Source of the DNA: Nitrospinae bacterium RIFCSPLOWO2_12_FULL_45_22
GTDB taxonomy: Bacteria > 2-12-FULL-45-22
Length of the DNA: 13,226 nucleotides
NCBI GenBank assembly: GCA_001803565.1
Contig: MHDQ01000292.1
Location: forward strand, 599-13,824
Direction: 5' to 3'
Part shown: positions 12,316 through 13,226 of the stretch, one piece after another
Layout of the letters: each line of letters opens with the position of its first letter
Position numbering within the stretch: the first letter of the stretch is position 1
Notes under the pieces: generated by a model
Told to the model about the DNA's origin: nothing
Seen by the model: the letters and a program-made list of their open reading frames with translations, nothing else
The model's database searches: none
Position numbers and translations under genes: made by a program

Positions 12316-13226
12316 ATGGGAAAGATAGGGTTTGTCTATGATCCTGCCTATTTAAGGCATGATACCGGGCCGAGGCACCCAGAAAATCCTACGCGGCTAA
12401 AGGCTATTATTAATCATCTGGATGCCGTTGGATTTCGTCAGCTATTAGAGTTCATTGAGCCTGCCCCGGCACCATTAAACTGGGTGCAGAAAGTACATTC
12501 TCTCGAATATATCCAGCGGGTGGAACAAAGCTGTAAGCAGGGATTAACTTTATTGGATTCACCTGATACCGGTATAGGCCCGGCCTCTTATGAAGTCGCT
12601 CTATTATCGGCGGGAGGCGTCTTAACCGCCATAGATAGGATTATGAATGGGTTAGTATCGCGGGCCTTCTGTGCTATAAGACCACCAGGCCATCATGCCG
12701 AGCGAGACCGGGCGATGGGATTTTGTATCTTTAATAATGTATCTATTGGGGCATGCTATTTACGAGAAAAATATGCTATCGAGCGGGTATTGATAATAGA
12801 TTGGGATAGCCATCATGGCAATGGGACTCAAAGCACCTTTTGGGCGGATCCTGCTGTTTTTTACTTTAGTGTCCACCAATATCCCCACTACCCTGGTACC
12901 GGCTCCCACCTGGAAAAGGGGATAGGGGTTGGCAAAGGCCATACTCTAAATATACCTTTACCCGCTGGATGCGGGGATAAAGAATATATCGAGGCCTTCC
13001 ATGATTTCTTATGGCCGGCCGCAATGACCTTTTCTCCTCAATTTATTCTGATCTCTGCCGGATTTGATGCCCACCGAGACGACCCTTTATCTGGGATGAT
13101 GGTTACTGAAGATGGTTACGAGGAGATGACTAGGATAGTGTTAGAAATTGCCTTACAAAAATGTCAGGGTAAAATTGTTTCGGTCTTGGAGGGTGGATAT
13201 AACCTCATAGCCCTAAGCCATTCTTT
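12316..13226 (+). CDS. Histone deacetylase/AcuC-family deacetylase, 5' part
   Basis: The frame runs from ATG 12316 to the window edge, giving 303 residues; the 3' end is missing. This is a zinc-dependent class II-type deacetylase of the HDAC/AcuC/acetylpolyamine amidohydrolase superfamily. Visible landmarks are FVYDPAYLRHDTG and RHPENPTRL (20-28), the catalytic histidine pair in RPPGHHAE (His126-His127), GFCIFNN (135-141), DWDSHHGNGTQ (162-172; zinc ligands Asp164 and His166), SAGFDAHRDDPLSG (247-260; zinc ligand Asp251) and EGGYN (292-296; the transition-state tyrosine Tyr295). All key residues are intact, so it should be active on an acetylated lysine or small amine; which one cannot be told. 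Few residues should be missing given usual lengths of 310-350. GAAGAAG is the only weak ribosome-binding candidate. It is divergent from the pyrophosphorylase gene across the repeat element. Confidence 0.92.
   Translation, partial: MGKIGFVYDPAYLRHDTGPRHPENPTRLKAIINHLDAVGFRQLLEFIEPAPAPLNWVQKVHSLEYIQRVEQSCKQGLTLLDSPDTGIGPASYEVALLSAGGVLTAIDRIMNGLVSRAFCAIRPPGHHAERDRAMGFCIFNNVSIGACYLREKYAIERVLIIDWDSHHGNGTQSTFWADPAVFYFSVHQYPHYPGTGSHLEKGIGVGKGHTLNIPLPAGCGDKEYIEAFHDFLWPAAMTFSPQFILISAGFDAHRDDPLSGMMVTEDGYEEMTRIVLEIALQKCQGKIVSVLEGGYNLIALSHS

Overview
The window comes from a diderm (Gram-negative-type) bacterium, most likely uncultured, with moderate GC. The evidence for an outer membrane is a Wza-type polysaccharide export lipoprotein and a Wzz/bacterial tyrosine kinase protein. 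I cannot name the phylum. Start codons include at least two TTGs. Several genes have a -10 hexamer only 8-11 nt before the ATG and no Shine-Dalgarno sequence, so leaderless mRNAs are likely.

Layout. 1-252 is the 3' end of a small EF-Tu-domain-2-like protein. It converges with a minus-strand pair at 299-2318: a class I SAM methyltransferase followed by an overlapping exported beta-propeller-like protein. The 2319-2695 gap holds a good sigma-54 promoter match (2545-2560) and an upstream palindrome. Downstream on the plus strand is an exopolysaccharide-secretion cluster: an ExeA/GspA-type AAA ATPase of the kind found in exosortase (XrtA/PEP-CTERM) loci, a degenerate HD-GYP protein 2 nt after it, a Wza-like export lipoprotein, and a single-chain Wzz plus tyrosine kinase. 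An ABC-2 exporter pair follows at 8290-9874, probably with its own promoter.

After a 453-bp gap with repeated TAACACTT-type motifs and inverted repeats comes an XRE-family regulator (10328-10939) with a clear TTGACA-N17-TATACG promoter. It converges with, and overlaps by 34 bp, a minus-strand sugar-nucleotide pyrophosphorylase with a left-handed beta-helix tail. The 11962-12315 gap holds a 208-bp inverted-repeat element with nested hairpins. The right edge is a histone deacetylase/AcuC-like deacetylase cut by the window end.

How the genes may work together (inference): the pyrophosphorylase supplies activated sugar. The Wzz/kinase, Wza-like protein and ATPase control chain length and export of an extracellular polysaccharide. 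The degenerate HD-GYP protein may act as a cyclic-di-GMP or protein-interaction sensor coupled to the ATPase, and sigma-54 may switch the cluster on. The exosortase itself and PEP-CTERM proteins are not in this window. The most distinctive observations are the ATPase/degenerate HD-GYP pair under a putative sigma-54 promoter, the leaderless-type gene starts, and the two inverted-repeat structures.
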